DNA from: Albidovulum sediminicola
Lineage (GTDB): Bacteria > Pseudomonadota > Alphaproteobacteria > Rhodobacterales > Rhodobacteraceae
Assembly: GCF_025751575.1 (NCBI RefSeq)
Contig: NZ_JAOWLA010000006.1
Coordinates: 155,190 to 219,189 of the forward strand
Reading direction: 5' to 3'
Length of the DNA: 64,000 nt
This document shows, one piece after another, positions 1 through 11,200 of this stretch. The translations under genes and the position numbers were made by a program. The notes beneath the pieces were generated by a model that was not told the DNA's origin, made no database searches, and saw only the letters and a list, made by a program, of their open reading frames with translations. How positions within the stretch are numbered: the stretch's first letter is position 1; the number at the start of each line of letters is the position of its first letter.

Positions 1-921
1 CACATTGGCCAGAAGCTGGTGGCCGCCATTGAGGATGCGAAGCTTCATGGATTCGTAGCTGTGCACGTCGTCGGTCAGCGTCGCGCCGGCCTTCTCGAAC
101 GCTGGTCTGCCGGCGCAGAAGTCGTCCTCGATCACCCATTGGCGGAAGTTCTCATGCGTGACCGGCGCCGCGTCGTCGATGCCGAGTTGCCGCGCCCGTT
201 CGATCACCTCTGGTGTCGTCGCGGGGACGATGCAATCGACCATGGAGTTCGGGAAGGCGGTGTTGGTGTCGATCCAGCCCGCCAGATCCGGATCGGAAAG
301 CCGCGCAAGCTCCACCACGCATTGGCGCAGGATCGCCCCGTTGCCTTGAAGGTTGTCGCAGCAAAGCGCGGTGAAGGAGGGCAGGCCGGCGTCCCGGCGC
401 AGCCGCAGCGCGGCGATGATGGCGCCGAAGACGGTGCGCGGACGGTCCGGGTTCGCGGCGTCGTGGCGGATGTCCTCGTGCGTGGCGTCGAAACCGCCGG
501 TCTTGCCGTCGCGGTAATAGCCGCCCTCGGTCACGGTCATCGACACGATGCGGATCGCGGGTTCGGCCATCTTGCGGATAAGGGGGGCGTTGCCCTCCAC
601 GATGGGCAGGTAGTCGATCATCGCGCCCGTCACCTCGACCGAGATGCCGGAGGGGTCGAGCTCGATCAGCGTGGTCAGGCAGTCCTGCGCGCGCAGCCGT
701 TCTCGCATCGCGGCATCGTATGGGCGCACACCGGCGCCGACGATCGCCCAGTCCATGGCCTCGCCCGCCTGCATGAGGCGGTGCAGGTACCAGGCCTGGT
801 GCGCCCGGTGGAAGTTGCCAAGGCCGATATGGACGATGCCCGGCGTCAGGGCCGACCGGTCATAGTGGGGACGCAGGACGTTGGTGGGCAACTGGCCGAG
901 GGTCGCGTTGCTGAGTTTCAT
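1..921 (-). CDS. mtlK: Mannitol/polyol 2-dehydrogenase, C-terminus beyond the window
   Basis: This would be a cytoplasmic NAD-dependent polyol dehydrogenase (mannitol dehydrogenase / fructuronate reductase family) that oxidises mannitol and related polyols to ketoses. The visible 307 codons begin MKLSNATLGQLPTNVLRPHY and contain the N-terminal nucleotide-binding stretch GIVHIGLGNFHRAHQAWYL. No stop is reached, so the gene continues off the left edge; the family is usually about 480-500 residues. The ATG at 921 is preceded by GAGGTG. It is the last visible gene of the polyol operon and lies 29 bp after smoS, the order described for the Rhodobacter sphaeroides smo/mtlK operon. Family assignment is firm; the preferred substrate is inferred from the operon. 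Confidence 0.9.
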   Translation of the reverse strand, partial: MKLSNATLGQLPTNVLRPHYDRSALTPGIVHIGLGNFHRAHQAWYLHRLMQAGEAMDWAIVGAGVRPYDAAMRERLRAQDCLTTLIELDPSGISVEVTGAMIDYLPIVEGNAPLIRKMAEPAIRIVSMTVTEGGYYRDGKTGGFDATHEDIRHDAANPDRPRTVFGAIIAALRLRRDAGLPSFTALCCDNLQGNGAILRQCVVELARLSDPDLAGWIDTNTAFPNSMVDCIVPATTPEVIERARQLGIDDAAPVTHENFRQWVIEDDFCAGRPAFEKAGATLTDDVHSYESMKLRILNGGHQLLANV

Positions 922-950
922 GGTTTGGGCACCTCGCGCGTGAGCATTGG

Positions 951-1720
951 TCAGCTCATCCAGTTTCCGCCATCGACATTGTAGGTCTGCGCGACGATGT
1001 AGTTCGCCTCGTCCGAGGCCAGGAAGATCGCCATCCCGGTCAGGTCCTCGGCCGTCCCCATCCGCCCGTAGGGCACCGCTTCACCGACTTCCTTCTTCTT
1101 CTGTCCGGGCGCCTTGCCCTCATACTTCGCGAAGAAGGCATCGACACCATCCCAGTGGTCGCCATCGACGACGCCGGGGGCGATGGCGTTGACGTTGATC
1201 CCGTGCGCGACCAGGTTCAGCCCGGCCGACTGGGTCAGGCTGATGACCGCGGCCTTGGTCGCGCAGTAGACCGCGACCAGCGCCTCGCCCCGTCGCCCCG
1301 CTTGCGAGGCCATGTTGATGATCTTGCCGCGAATGCCGCGTTCGATCATGTGGCGCGCGACGGCCTGCAGGGTGAAAAGGGTGCCCGCCACGTTGATGTC
1401 GAAGACGCGCGCGTAGTCGGCGCGCTCGATCTCCACGATCGGGGCGGCGGAGAATATGGCGGCGTTATTGATCAGGATGTCGATCTGCCCGAAAGCCTCG
1501 GCCACCGCCGCGACCGCCGCGTCGATGCTGTCCTGGCGCGTCACGTCCATTTCGACCGCCATCGCGGCAGGGCCGATGTCGCGGGCGGTCGCCTCTGCGC
1601 GGGCCAGGTCGATATCGGCGATGGCCACGCGCGCGCCCTCGCGCACATAGGCTTCGGCGAAGGCACGCCCGATGCCCCGTCCTGCGCCCGTGATCAGGGC
1701 GGTCTTCCCTTCAAGCCGCT

Positions 1721-1724
<4 letters not shown>
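951..1724 (-). CDS. smoS: Sorbitol (polyol) dehydrogenase, short-chain dehydrogenase family
   Basis: This 257-residue classical SDR oxidises D-sorbitol (and probably galactitol) to a ketose with NAD. It has the glycine-rich cofactor motif TGAGRGIG near residues 13-20, an NNAA motif, the catalytic S/Y/K set with YCATK in the active site, and the C-terminal signature [16 protein letters not shown], which matches the Rhodobacter sphaeroides enzyme as I remember it. The start overlaps the smoK stop by four bases (ATGA), so translation is probably coupled. The product would feed the ketose into hexose metabolism together with the neighbouring mannitol dehydrogenase. Confidence 0.93.
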
Positions 1725-2725
<1,001 letters not shown>

Positions 2726-2735
2726 GTCTTTCCCC

Positions 2736-3566
2736 TCACTTCACCGCGCCGAAGGTCAGGCCGCGAACTAGTTGTTTCTGGCTGAACCAGCCAAGGATCA
2801 GGATCGGCGCGATGGCCATGGTCGAGGCCGCGCTGAGTTTCGCGTAGAACAGGCCCTCGGGGCTGGAATAGCTGGCGATGAAGGCGGTCAGGGGACCGGC
2901 TTTCGCCGCCGTCAGGTTCAGCGTCCAGAAGGCCTCGTTCCAGGCAAGGATGACGTTCAGAAGAACGGTCGAGGCGATGCCCGGGATGGCCATCGGCGTC
3001 AGGATGTAGAGGATCTCCTCCCGCAGGGTGGCGCCGTCCATGCGCGCCGCTTCCAGGATCTCGCCGGGGATTTCCTTGAAATAGGTGTAAAGCATCCAGA
3101 CGATGATCGGCAGGTTAATGAGCATCAGCACGATCACGAGGCCGGTGCGGGTGTCAAGCAGCCCGAGTTTGATGAACATCAGGTAGATCGGGTAAAGCAC
3201 GCCCACCGCAGGCAGCATCTTGGTGGACAGCATCCACATCAGGATGTCCTTGGTCCGCTTCGAGGGCACGAAGGCCATCGACCAGGCCGCAGGGACGGCC
3301 ACGATGATCCCCAGGAGCGTCGAGCCCCCGGCGATGATGACCGAGTTCCACAGGTAGCGCATGTAGTCCGAACGGTCCTGGACGATCGAGTAGTTTTCCA
3401 GCGTCCAGTCGAAGAACAGGAACTTCGGCGGGTAGGCGATGGCATCGCCTTCGGTCTTGAAGCTGGTCAGGATTGTCCAGAGGATCGGGAAGAAGATCAC
3501 GAGCCCGACGGCCCAGGCGAGGGCGGTGTTGAAGGTCTTGCGGCGTTGTGTGACGGCACGTGCCAT
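2736..3566 (-). CDS. smoG: ABC transporter permease for polyols
   Basis: This 276-residue integral membrane protein is a CUT1-family permease (MalG type). The N-terminal helix [17 protein letters not shown] and several further hydrophobic segments are visible. The cytoplasmic EAA loop, [20 protein letters not shown], which contacts the ATPase, lies near residues 175-195. It is preceded by smoF with an 8-bp gap and followed by smoK, so it is part of one transcript. The pair SmoF/SmoG forms the transmembrane channel. Confidence 0.92.
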   Translation of the reverse strand: MARAVTQRRKTFNTALAWAVGLVIFFPILWTILTSFKTEGDAIAYPPKFLFFDWTLENYSIVQDRSDYMRYLWNSVIIAGGSTLLGIIVAVPAAWSMAFVPSKRTKDILMWMLSTKMLPAVGVLYPIYLMFIKLGLLDTRTGLVIVLMLINLPIIVWMLYTYFKEIPGEILEAARMDGATLREEILYILTPMAIPGIASTVLLNVILAWNEAFWTLNLTAAKAGPLTAFIASYSSPEGLFYAKLSAASTMAIAPILILGWFSQKQLVRGLTFGAVK

Positions 3567-3574
3567 GGTCTACC

Positions 3575-4441
3575 TCACGCGTCCAGGTTCTTGCCGACGA
3601 TCCGCATAAGGAAGATCGCGACGATATTGGCAAGGATGATGGCATAGACCCCGCCTGCCGAACCCAGGCCCACGTTCTGGCTTTCCAGCACGCGCTGGAA
3701 GATCAGGTAGGTCAGCGTCTTGGTTCCGAAGGCGCCGGCGGTGGTCACGAAGATCTCGGCGAAGATCGACAAGAGGAAGATCGTCTCGATCAGGATCACG
3801 ACGGTGATCGCCCGGCTCAGGTGCGGGATGACGATGTGCCAGAACCGCTTGAGGACCGGCGCGCCGTCCATCTCGGCGGCCTCCAGCTGCTCGCTGTCGA
3901 GACTCTGGATCGCGGTCAGAAGGATCAGCGTGGCAAACGGCAGCCACTGCCAGGAGACGATGACGATGATGCTCAGGAAGGGATTTTCGATCAGCCATTC
4001 GACGGGCGTCGCGCCGAAGAACTTCCAGAGATGCGCGAACAGCCCGTTGACCGAGTCGAGGAACATGTTCTTCCACAGCAGGCCCGAGACGGTCGGCATG
4101 ACGAAGAAGGGCGCGATGACGAGGATGCGCACAACCCCCTGTCCCCACATCGGCTGGTCGAGAAGGATGGCGAGCAGCACCCCAAGCATTACGGTGATGG
4201 CGAGCGCGCCCACGACAATAACGAGCGTTGCGACCACCGCGGGCCAGAACGCCGAGGAGGTGACGAATCGGATGTAGTTGTCGAACCCGGCAAAACCCAG
4301 GTCGCCGCCGCGCAGGGGCTGGTAGTTCCGGAAAGAGAACCACAGGGTCATGATCAGCGGCACGAGCATCCAGCCCAAAAGCAGGATGACGGCGGGCGCC
4401 ATCATGACGCGGGCGGCGGAACGCGAAGCTTTCGTGGCCAT
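3575..4441 (-). CDS. smoF: ABC transporter permease for polyols
   Basis: This CUT1-family permease (MalF type) of 288 residues is the partner of SmoG. I chose the ATG at 4441 (MATKASRSAARVMMAPAVIL) rather than an upstream in-frame start at 4474, because GGGAGGT lies just ahead of it. Hydrophobic helices and the EAA loop LEAAEMDGAPVLKRFWHIVI are visible. It follows the binding-protein gene after a gap of about 117 bp that holds a GC hairpin. Confidence 0.92.
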   Translation of the reverse strand: MATKASRSAARVMMAPAVILLLGWMLVPLIMTLWFSFRNYQPLRGGDLGFAGFDNYIRFVTSSAFWPAVVATLVIVVGALAITVMLGVLLAILLDQPMWGQGVVRILVIAPFFVMPTVSGLLWKNMFLDSVNGLFAHLWKFFGATPVEWLIENPFLSIIVIVSWQWLPFATLILLTAIQSLDSEQLEAAEMDGAPVLKRFWHIVIPHLSRAITVVILIETIFLLSIFAEIFVTTAGAFGTKTLTYLIFQRVLESQNVGLGSAGGVYAIILANIVAIFLMRIVGKNLDA

Positions 4442-4520
4442 CGGGCAAACCTCCCTTGATTGCGCAAGATGCACAGTGCTTGCGGTGTCCTGGTCTTTGC
4501 AAGGATCGGTGGGGGCCGGA

Positions 4521-4536
4521 GGGCGGCGGACCGCCC
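4521..4536. promoter_or_regulatory. GC-rich hairpin between smoE and smoF
   Basis: A 6-bp inverted repeat (GGGCGG / CCGCCC) with a 4-base loop lies just after the smoE stop and before smoF, inside a long G/C-rich stretch. No T-run follows in the direction of transcription. Hairpins at this position in binding-protein operons commonly stabilise the upstream message, so the abundant binding protein is made in excess over the permeases. That role is inferred. Confidence 0.4.
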
Positions 4537-4558
4537 CCCCGGCGTCGGAAGCCCGGGC

Positions 4559-5860
4559 TTAGTAGCCGGCGGCTTCCATTGCGTCGGTCGCGATGGCCTG
4601 GGCCTTGGCCAGCGCCTCTTCCACGGTCTGCTGACCGGCGTAGGCGGCCGAGAACTCCTGGCTCACGTCCGTGGCGATGCCCGCGAATTCCGGGATCGCG
4701 GCGAACTGGACGCCGACATAGGGCACTTCATCCACGGTCGGGCTGTTCGGGTTCGCCGACAGGATCGAGTCGAGCGTCATCTTGGCGAACGGCACAGCCT
4801 GGTAGTCCGGGTTCTCATAAAGCGAGGTCCGCGCGCCCGGGGGAACGTTGGCCCAGCCCTCTTTCGAGGCCACCAGTTCGATATAACCCTTCGAGGTCGC
4901 CCATTCGACGAACTGCTTGGCGGCCGCTTCCTTCTGGGTGCCGGCCGGAATGGCAAGCGCCCAGGCCCAAAGCCAGTTCGACCGCTTGCCCAGACCATTG
5001 TCCGGTGCCAGCGCGAAGCCGACGCTGTCGGCCACGGTCGAGTCGTTGGGGTTGGTCACGAACGACGCCGCAACCGTCGCGTCGATCCACATGCCGCACT
5101 TGCCCTGTTGGAACAGCGACAGGTTTTCGTTGAAGCCGTTGGTCGCGTAGCCGGCGGGGCCGCTCTCGTCCATCATGCCCTTGAAGAAGGTCAGGGTGTT
5201 CAGCCAGGCCTCGCTGTCGAAGGTCGGTTTCCAGTCCATGTCGAACCAGCGCGCACCGAACGAGTTCGACATCGCGGTGATGAAGGCGCCACCCTCACCC
5301 CAGCCGGCCTTGCCGCGCAGGCAGATGCCGTTGATGTCGTTGGCGCGGTCGGTCATCGCGGCGGCTGCCTGGCGGATGAAGTCCCAGGTCGGCGCCTCGG
5401 GCATGGAAAGCCCGGCCTTTTCCATCAGGTCGGTGCGGTACATGACCATCGAGCTTTCGCCGTAGAAGGGCGCGGCGTAAAGCGTCCCCTCGTAGGACAG
5501 GCCGCCCGCCATGGCCGGCAGGATGTCGGCGACGTCGTAGTCGGCAGACAGATCGTTCAGCGGCACCAGCCAGCCGTTCTTGCCCCAGATCGGCGTTTCG
5601 TACATGCCGATCGTCATGATGTCGAACTGACCGCCTTTGGTCGTGATGTCCGTGGTCACGCGCTGGCGCAGCACGTTTTCCTCAAGCGTGACCCACTCCA
5701 CGGTGTGACCGGTCTTGGCCGTGAAATCGTCGGTCAGGCCCTGCATGCGGATCATGTCGCCGTTGTTGACGGTCGCGATCACGATGTTCTCGGCCGTGGC
5801 AGCGCCGGCCGCGAAAAGCGATAGCGCCGAAACCGCACAAAGTGCGTTCCTAAGGTACAT
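4559..5860 (-). CDS. smoE: Polyol-binding periplasmic protein of the ABC transporter
   Basis: This 433-residue solute-binding protein of the CUT1 sugar family captures polyols in the periplasm. It begins with a Sec signal peptide, MYLRNALCAVSALSLFAAGA followed by an ATA-type cleavage site. Conserved stretches of the family include ENVLRQRVTTDITTKGGQFD and PFYGESSMVMYRTDL. It is the first gene of the operon and lies directly downstream of a palindromic operator candidate. The substrate (sorbitol/mannitol) is inferred from the linked dehydrogenases and from the matching R. sphaeroides operon. Confidence 0.92.
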   Translation of the reverse strand: MYLRNALCAVSALSLFAAGAATAENIVIATVNNGDMIRMQGLTDDFTAKTGHTVEWVTLEENVLRQRVTTDITTKGGQFDIMTIGMYETPIWGKNGWLVPLNDLSADYDVADILPAMAGGLSYEGTLYAAPFYGESSMVMYRTDLMEKAGLSMPEAPTWDFIRQAAAAMTDRANDINGICLRGKAGWGEGGAFITAMSNSFGARWFDMDWKPTFDSEAWLNTLTFFKGMMDESGPAGYATNGFNENLSLFQQGKCGMWIDATVAASFVTNPNDSTVADSVGFALAPDNGLGKRSNWLWAWALAIPAGTQKEAAAKQFVEWATSKGYIELVASKEGWANVPPGARTSLYENPDYQAVPFAKMTLDSILSANPNSPTVDEVPYVGVQFAAIPEFAGIATDVSQEFSAAYAGQQTVEEALAKAQAIATDAMEAAGY

Positions 5861-5933
5861 CCGACTCCTCCCTGTTTCTGGATGTGACGGGAAACAGCCT
5901 AACGCCGAAGCGCGCGGGGAGTCAATTTAATTT

Positions 5934-5947
5934 TTTACGCGCGTAAA
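5934..5947. promoter_or_regulatory. Perfect 14-bp palindrome, probable LacI-family operator
   Basis: TTTACGCGCGTAAA reads the same on both strands and lies between the regulator stop (5980) and the smoE start (5860), within an AT-rich promoter-like stretch. The central CG step and AT-rich flanks are typical of LacI/GalR operators. It is the natural binding site for the adjacent regulator. Confidence 0.7.
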
Positions 5948-5979
5948 TTATATTTTTGCACCCGCGCCAAATCAGGCCT

Positions 5980-7011
5980 CTACGCAGAGGCCCGCATGAT
6001 CAACTCGCCATCGAAAAGCTGCGTCCGTCGTTCGGCACTGCGCTCCCCCGATTCGATCAGCTCGACCAAGGTCTGCGCGCTGGTCGCGGCGATGGCGCCG
6101 TAGTTGTGCGAAATCGTCGTCAGCGTGGGGCAAGTGTAACGGCAGAACGGGTGGTTGTCATGCCCGGCGACCCGCAGCGCGCAACCGCCGCCAAGCCCCA
6201 CCCGCAGGCCCAGCTCATAGGCCGCCGCCAGAAGGCCGATCGCCAGGCGGTCGTTGCTGCAAAAGATGGTGTTGGTCGAAAGCTGCCGGCCGGTGATCGC
6301 CGTCATGCCGCCGCGGTAGCCGATTTCCTCAAGCTCCCAGCCTTCTCCCTCTACCTGGATAATGTGTGGCGTGTGACCCAACCGCTCCATTGTCGCGACA
6401 TAGGCTTTGTGCCGTTTGCGCGCGTTCGGGTTGGGGGGCGAGCGCATCTCGAAGAAGACCGGCGGTTCCCCCGATCTTGTAAGGTATTCTATCATTAATT
6501 CAGTTGCTTGGGTGTTATTATGGCCGACGAAGGCTTCCCCGACCCCTTCGATATTCGCGTCGAAGTTGACCGTCGGGATGTCCTTGCAGAATCTCTCGAT
6601 CGCCGCGCGTTCGGAGGCGCGCCCCAACGGTGCCAGCAACACGCCTGCGGGCTTGATGGAGCGCAGCAGGTCCAGGTTCTCGACCTCCAGCCGGGGATCG
6701 CCGTGTGAACTGAGCAGGATGGGGCGATACCCCGCCTGGATCATCGAGGTCTCGATTCGCCGCGCGATCTCGGCGAAGAAGGGGTCCGCGAGGTAAGGCA
6801 CCAGAATGCCGACATTCTTCGTCAGCTTGCGGTTCTGGTTCATCGCGAAAATGTTGGGCCGGTAGTCGTACTGTTCCAGCGCCTTCTCGATCCGTTCGCG
6901 CGTCGAGGGTCGCACGCTCTCCGGGTCATGGAAGTATTTCGACACGGTCGGGCGAGAGATCCCGCTGAGCGCGGCAAACTCCTCCATGTTCTTGATCTTT
7001 TCCGCCGACAT
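5980..7011 (-). CDS. LacI-family regulator of the polyol operon
   Basis: This 343-residue one-component regulator has an N-terminal LacI helix-turn-helix and hinge (MEEFAALSGISRPTVSKYFH, then STRERIEKALEQYDYRPN) and a C-terminal periplasmic-binding-protein-like sensor from about residue 60. The ATG at 7011 is preferred; a TTG three codons upstream is possible. It lies just upstream of smoE in the same orientation and is separated from it by the palindrome at 5934-5947. It probably represses the operon until a polyol or phosphorylated sugar binds. Confidence 0.88.
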   Translation of the reverse strand: MSAEKIKNMEEFAALSGISRPTVSKYFHDPESVRPSTRERIEKALEQYDYRPNIFAMNQNRKLTKNVGILVPYLADPFFAEIARRIETSMIQAGYRPILLSSHGDPRLEVENLDLLRSIKPAGVLLAPLGRASERAAIERFCKDIPTVNFDANIEGVGEAFVGHNNTQATELMIEYLTRSGEPPVFFEMRSPPNPNARKRHKAYVATMERLGHTPHIIQVEGEGWELEEIGYRGGMTAITGRQLSTNTIFCSNDRLAIGLLAAAYELGLRVGLGGGCALRVAGHDNHPFCRYTCPTLTTISHNYGAIAATSAQTLVELIESGERSAERRTQLFDGELIMRASA

Positions 7012-7072
7012 AGGTGCCAATCCGTGGGCCAGTCGCCCGCCTGTGAAACTTACGATTTCTTTTTACAATTTC

Positions 7073-7086
7073 TTACCGCGCGGAAA
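7073..7086. promoter_or_regulatory. Imperfect palindrome upstream of the LacI-type gene
   Basis: TTACCGCGCGGAAA lies 60-75 bp upstream of the regulator start. Its CCGCGCGG core is a perfect palindrome and the outer bases are nearly symmetrical, with a CG centre like the site at 5934. It may be an autoregulatory operator; the core differs, so this is tentative. Confidence 0.4.
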
Positions 7087-7268
7087 AAATCAAGGCTGGC
7101 GGTCGAAATTTGATGGGCGGCCTCTCATGGCATCGTGGCCAAGGGGCGGCCATGAGGCGCGGGCGGTTTCGCAGTCCATTCCGGTCGCGGGCTAGTTGGG
7201 ATAGACCAATAGCGACGCAGGCCGGCAGGCATGACCGGCCCCGACCGCGCTTGAAGGAGGACGCAAAG

Positions 7269-7556
7269 ATGACACGACCCCAAGCCATCGCGACGCTTCT
7301 GCTGGAGGACGACGCCGTGCGCGTCACCCGCTTCGATTTCGCGTCGGGGGCCGAGACCGGCTGGCACAGGCACGGGATGGACTATGTCATCTGCGCGGTC
7401 ACCGACTGCGCGATGCTGCTCGAAGAGCCCGGCGGCACCGCGCGTGAGGCGACCGTGCGCGCGGGCGAAGCATACAAGCGCCCCTGCGGGGTCGAGCACA
7501 ATGTGATCAACCGCGGCGCGGCCCCAATGTCTTTCGTCGAGGTCGAACTGAAGTAG
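7269..7556 (+). CDS. Small cupin-domain protein
   Basis: This 95-residue protein is a single-domain cupin. It has the metal-binding pattern GWHRHGMDYVICAV followed later by KRPCGVEHNVINRG, which supply the histidine ligands of a beta-barrel. The ATG at 7269 follows a strong GAAGGAGG. It is monocistronic, with no linked pathway genes, so no substrate can be named. Confidence 0.8.
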   Translation: MTRPQAIATLLLEDDAVRVTRFDFASGAETGWHRHGMDYVICAVTDCAMLLEEPGGTAREATVRAGEAYKRPCGVEHNVINRGAAPMSFVEVELK

Positions 7557-7791
7557 AGCCGGACGGTCGCCACCGCAGGGCGGCCGCGCGCTTGCGCGGC
7601 ACCTTGATTCTGCATAATCTGAATGTGTTGGCCGCCGCGCCGTGACATGCGCTTATGGGCGGTGGATCAATGACTTGGGTGGCGCCGTTCACGAAAGCCG
7701 CCAGCACCGCGGCGCGCCGGATTTCGTTACGCTCTTTTGACCCTGCGGCGGCCGCGGCACCTTGTGCGCGTCAGTGACCCGGGAGGACACC

Positions 7792-8223
7792 ATGAAACCG
7801 ATTGCCCTACCCATTTTCGCCTTGGCCCTGTCGGCCCCTGCCTTCGCGGAGGGCGTGACGACCTATGCCACCGACGCCAGTTTCGATGACGCGACCTTCG
7901 CGGTGGAAAGCGCCATCGTCGGACGGGGGCTGGTCGTCGATTACGTCAGCCATGTCGGCGCGATGCTGGAGCGGACCGGTGCCGATGTCGGCAGCGATGT
8001 GAAGCTTTTCGATGCGGCCGACGTCTTCCTGTTCTGCTCCGCCGTCACCTCGCGCCGGGTGATGGAGGCCGATCCCCTCAACATCGCGCATTGCCCCTAC
8101 GGTATCTTCGTGGCCGATACCGACGGGCAGGTCATTGTGGGGTATCGCAGCTATCCGGAAGGCCCCATGCAGGAGGTCCAGAGCCTGCTGGACGAGATCG
8201 CACGCGAGGCCGTCGCGGACTGA
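7792..8223 (+). CDS. Secreted DUF302-family protein
   Basis: This 143-residue protein has a signal peptide (MKPIALPIFALALSAPAFAE) and a DUF302-like domain, with the FDDATFAVESAIVGRGLVVDYVSHVGAMLERT region and a CPYGIFVAD core. The function of DUF302 proteins is not established. The ATG at 7792 follows GGGAGG. Its 3' end faces the end of the NRPS gene on the other strand, 35 bp away. Confidence 0.75.
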   Translation: MKPIALPIFALALSAPAFAEGVTTYATDASFDDATFAVESAIVGRGLVVDYVSHVGAMLERTGADVGSDVKLFDAADVFLFCSAVTSRRVMEADPLNIAHCPYGIFVADTDGQVIVGYRSYPEGPMQEVQSLLDEIAREAVAD

Positions 8224-8258
8224 GCGACGCGCGTCGACGGCCGCCGCCGGGCCTCCGG

Positions 8259-11200
8259 TCATCCGCCCTTGGACAGCGCGCGGGCGATATGCCCGGCCAG
8301 GATCGTGACATGCGGCGGGTCCAGCATCGTCAGATGCCCGCCTGGCACGTCGATCACCTCGTACCCGCCCTGCGCCACCCGCTGCCATCCAAGCCCGCTG
8401 CGGATGCAGGCTTCGGAATCGAAGAAGTTCTCCTGTGATCGGAAGATGGTAAGCGGCACATCGATCGGTTGCGGCACATAGGCGTCCACGGCCATCTGGT
8501 TGGCGACGATGAAGTCCACGCCGGTCACAAGCTCCATATGCTCGCCCGCGCTTGCGCGGTGCTTGCGGCGGCTGGCGATCCGCCGGAAGCGCAGGTCCTC
8601 CAAGCGGTTCGCGATGGCGGCCGGGATGGCCCCGTAACCACGGTGACGGATCGTCCGGAGGTTGGCGCGGACCCGCGCCAGGCCCGAGACATTGCCCCGG
8701 CCGCCCGGTCCCGCCGCATCGAAGAGGACGAGAAGCCCAACCTCCCGCCCGGCTGCGCGCAAGCGCCGCGCGAGTTCCCAGGCGAAGTAGGCCCCCAGCG
8801 ACACAGCGGCAAGGTTGATCGGCCCTTCGGGGTGAAACTCCTGAATCTCTTCCAGATACCGCTCTGCGGTATTCTCGATCCCGGTCGGCTTGTCGCGCGC
8901 CTGCACGCCGATGGAAAGGCCAAGCACCGGCTGGTCCGGTCCCAGCTGTTCGGCCAGGCCAGTGTAGTAATCGCCATCGACACCGCCCAGGATATGCACG
9001 GCGAACAGCGGCGGCCTGCTACCAAGGGGCTGGATCGGGAAGATGTTCCTCGGCCCGCTCGATCCCCGGCGTATCACCTCGGCCAATCCGCGTGGCGTCG
9101 GATTCTTGCGCAACTCCAGCACGCTGATCTTTGCGCCCAATTCGGTTTCGATCCGACCGACAAGGCTCGCGGCCAGCAGCGAATGCCCGCCGAGTTCGTA
9201 GAAGTCGTCCTGTGCGCCGATGGGAGTGCCACCGAGCGTTTGGGTGAAGAGCGCGGCAATCCGTGTCTCCAGCTCGCTCATCGGGGTGTCGTCCTCGACG
9301 CGTGGGGGGTGGTGTTCCGGTTCCGGCAGCGCCGCGAGGTCGATCTTGCCCCTGGCCGTGCGCGGGAAGGAAGAGACGGCGATGATCTGCGGGCGCATCG
9401 CGGCTGGCAGGTCCGACCTTGCTGCGCGGTTCAGCGCCTCGATGTCCACCGGGGCGGCACCGTCAGGGGCCATGGCCCAGGCCAGCAGACGCGCCTTGGG
9501 CGTGTTCGGGTCGCGCACGGCGGCCAGGACCTGCAGGTCCGGTCGCGATCGTTCCAGCGCGCGCTCGATTTGACCCAGGTCGATGCGAACGCCGCGCAGC
9601 TTTACCTGCCTGTCCTTCCGGCCCAGGAAATTGAGGTCGCCGTCAGGGCGCCAGCTTGCCCTGTCGCCGGAGCGGTAGACGCGGCCCTTGCCGCGGAAAT
9701 GGTCGGGCAGGAAGGAGAGGGCGGTCCGGTCCGGCAGGCCGAGATAGCCGTCGCCGACGCCCACGCCGCCGATCCACAGCTCTCCGATCGCACCGCGGGG
9801 GGCAAGGCTGCCGTCCTTGGCCGCGACATAGAGGCAGGTGTGGTCGGTCGCGGACCCGATCGGGATCTCGCCTTCGGGAAGATCGGGACCTGCGCGAAAC
9901 ACAGTGCAGGTGATCGTGGTCTCCGTCGGGCCGTAGCCGTTCAGCGTCTCGATCTCGGGCTCAATCCGCAGCCATTCCCGCAGGACCCGGGGATCGACCC
10001 GTTCGCCGCCGATGTTCATCGTTCGGACGCCGGGCGGCATCCGCAGCCCGCCGGACGACATGAAATCGACCAGGACATGGAAGAAAGCCGTTGGCAGGTA
10101 AACCGTTGTCACGCGCTGGCTTGCGATCTCGTCAAGGAAGGTGCGCGCGGAGTCTGCCGCAGCGTCGCTGCGCAACACGAGCGTCGCGCCCGAAAGGAGC
10201 GTCGGGATGATCTCCTCCAGCGAGAAATCGAAGGAGAGGCTCAGGAACTGAAACACCCGATCGTCCGGGGTAAGACGATAGAGCCGCGTCACCGCGTCGA
10301 CATGGCCAGCCAGCGCCCTGTCGGGGATCACCACGCCTTTCGGCAAGCCGGTGGAGCCAGAGGTGTAGATGACATAGGCCCGGCCGTTTGGATCCCGGCG
10401 CAAGGGGGAGAGTGTCCTATCGCCCGGATCTGCGTCGGGCCTGATGACGCGCGCGCCGGGAACTGCAAAGGCCGCGTCGTCGGTCACGATCAGCCGCGCG
10501 GCGCTGTCGCCCAGCATATGCGCGATTACGGCCTCCGGGTAGGCGGGGTCCACCGGAAGGAAGGCCGCGCCGGTCTTGAGTACGGCGATGAGCGCCACGA
10601 CATAATCCGGCGAGCGGCCGAGCTTGATGGCGACGATCTCTCCGGGGCCCGCACCCTCGGACTGGAGTAGGGCGGCCAGCCGGTCGGAACGGGCCTCAAG
10701 CGCGCCGTAGCTGAGGCGGTCGTCCGCCATGCCCGCCGCTTCCACCGCGATGGCGTCGGGGGCCCGCGCGACGGTCGCGCGGAAGCGGTCGACCAGATCA
10801 AAGGGTTCACCGACCGTATGCTCCGGCGTGCCGAGCGCGATAAGCGCGGCGCGTTCGTCCGCGTCCATCATCTCTAGCGCGTGAACCGGGGTATCGGGAT
10901 CGGCGGTGGCAAGCGTCGAAAGCAGGTTGCACAGATGCGTCAACATCCGCGCCCCCTTGTCCTCGGACACCAGTTCCGGGTCGAATTCGAGGTCGATCCG
11001 CATCGCCGCGTCCGCATAGACCGCGATGGAAAGCGGCATGTCGCCTTCCTCGCGCAGGTCGATCCGGCGCTTGGACCAGGCCGGCCCTGTCGCGCGCAAC
11101 AGGCCTTCGAGGCTGCCGCGTTCGAACATGACCACGCTTTCGAAGAGTGGCTCGGACCCGCGCATGCCGCAGATACGCCGGATCTCCCCCGCCGAGACCT

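Noticed and set aside
19..984. Long plus-strand open frame
   Set aside because: It is antisense to the mannitol dehydrogenase gene; its composition is arginine/histidine-rich and lacks motifs, while the minus-strand translation matches a known family.
8469..10670. 733-codon plus-strand open frame
   Set aside because: It lies wholly inside the NRPS on the other strand and only reflects GC-rich codon bias; no domain is visible.
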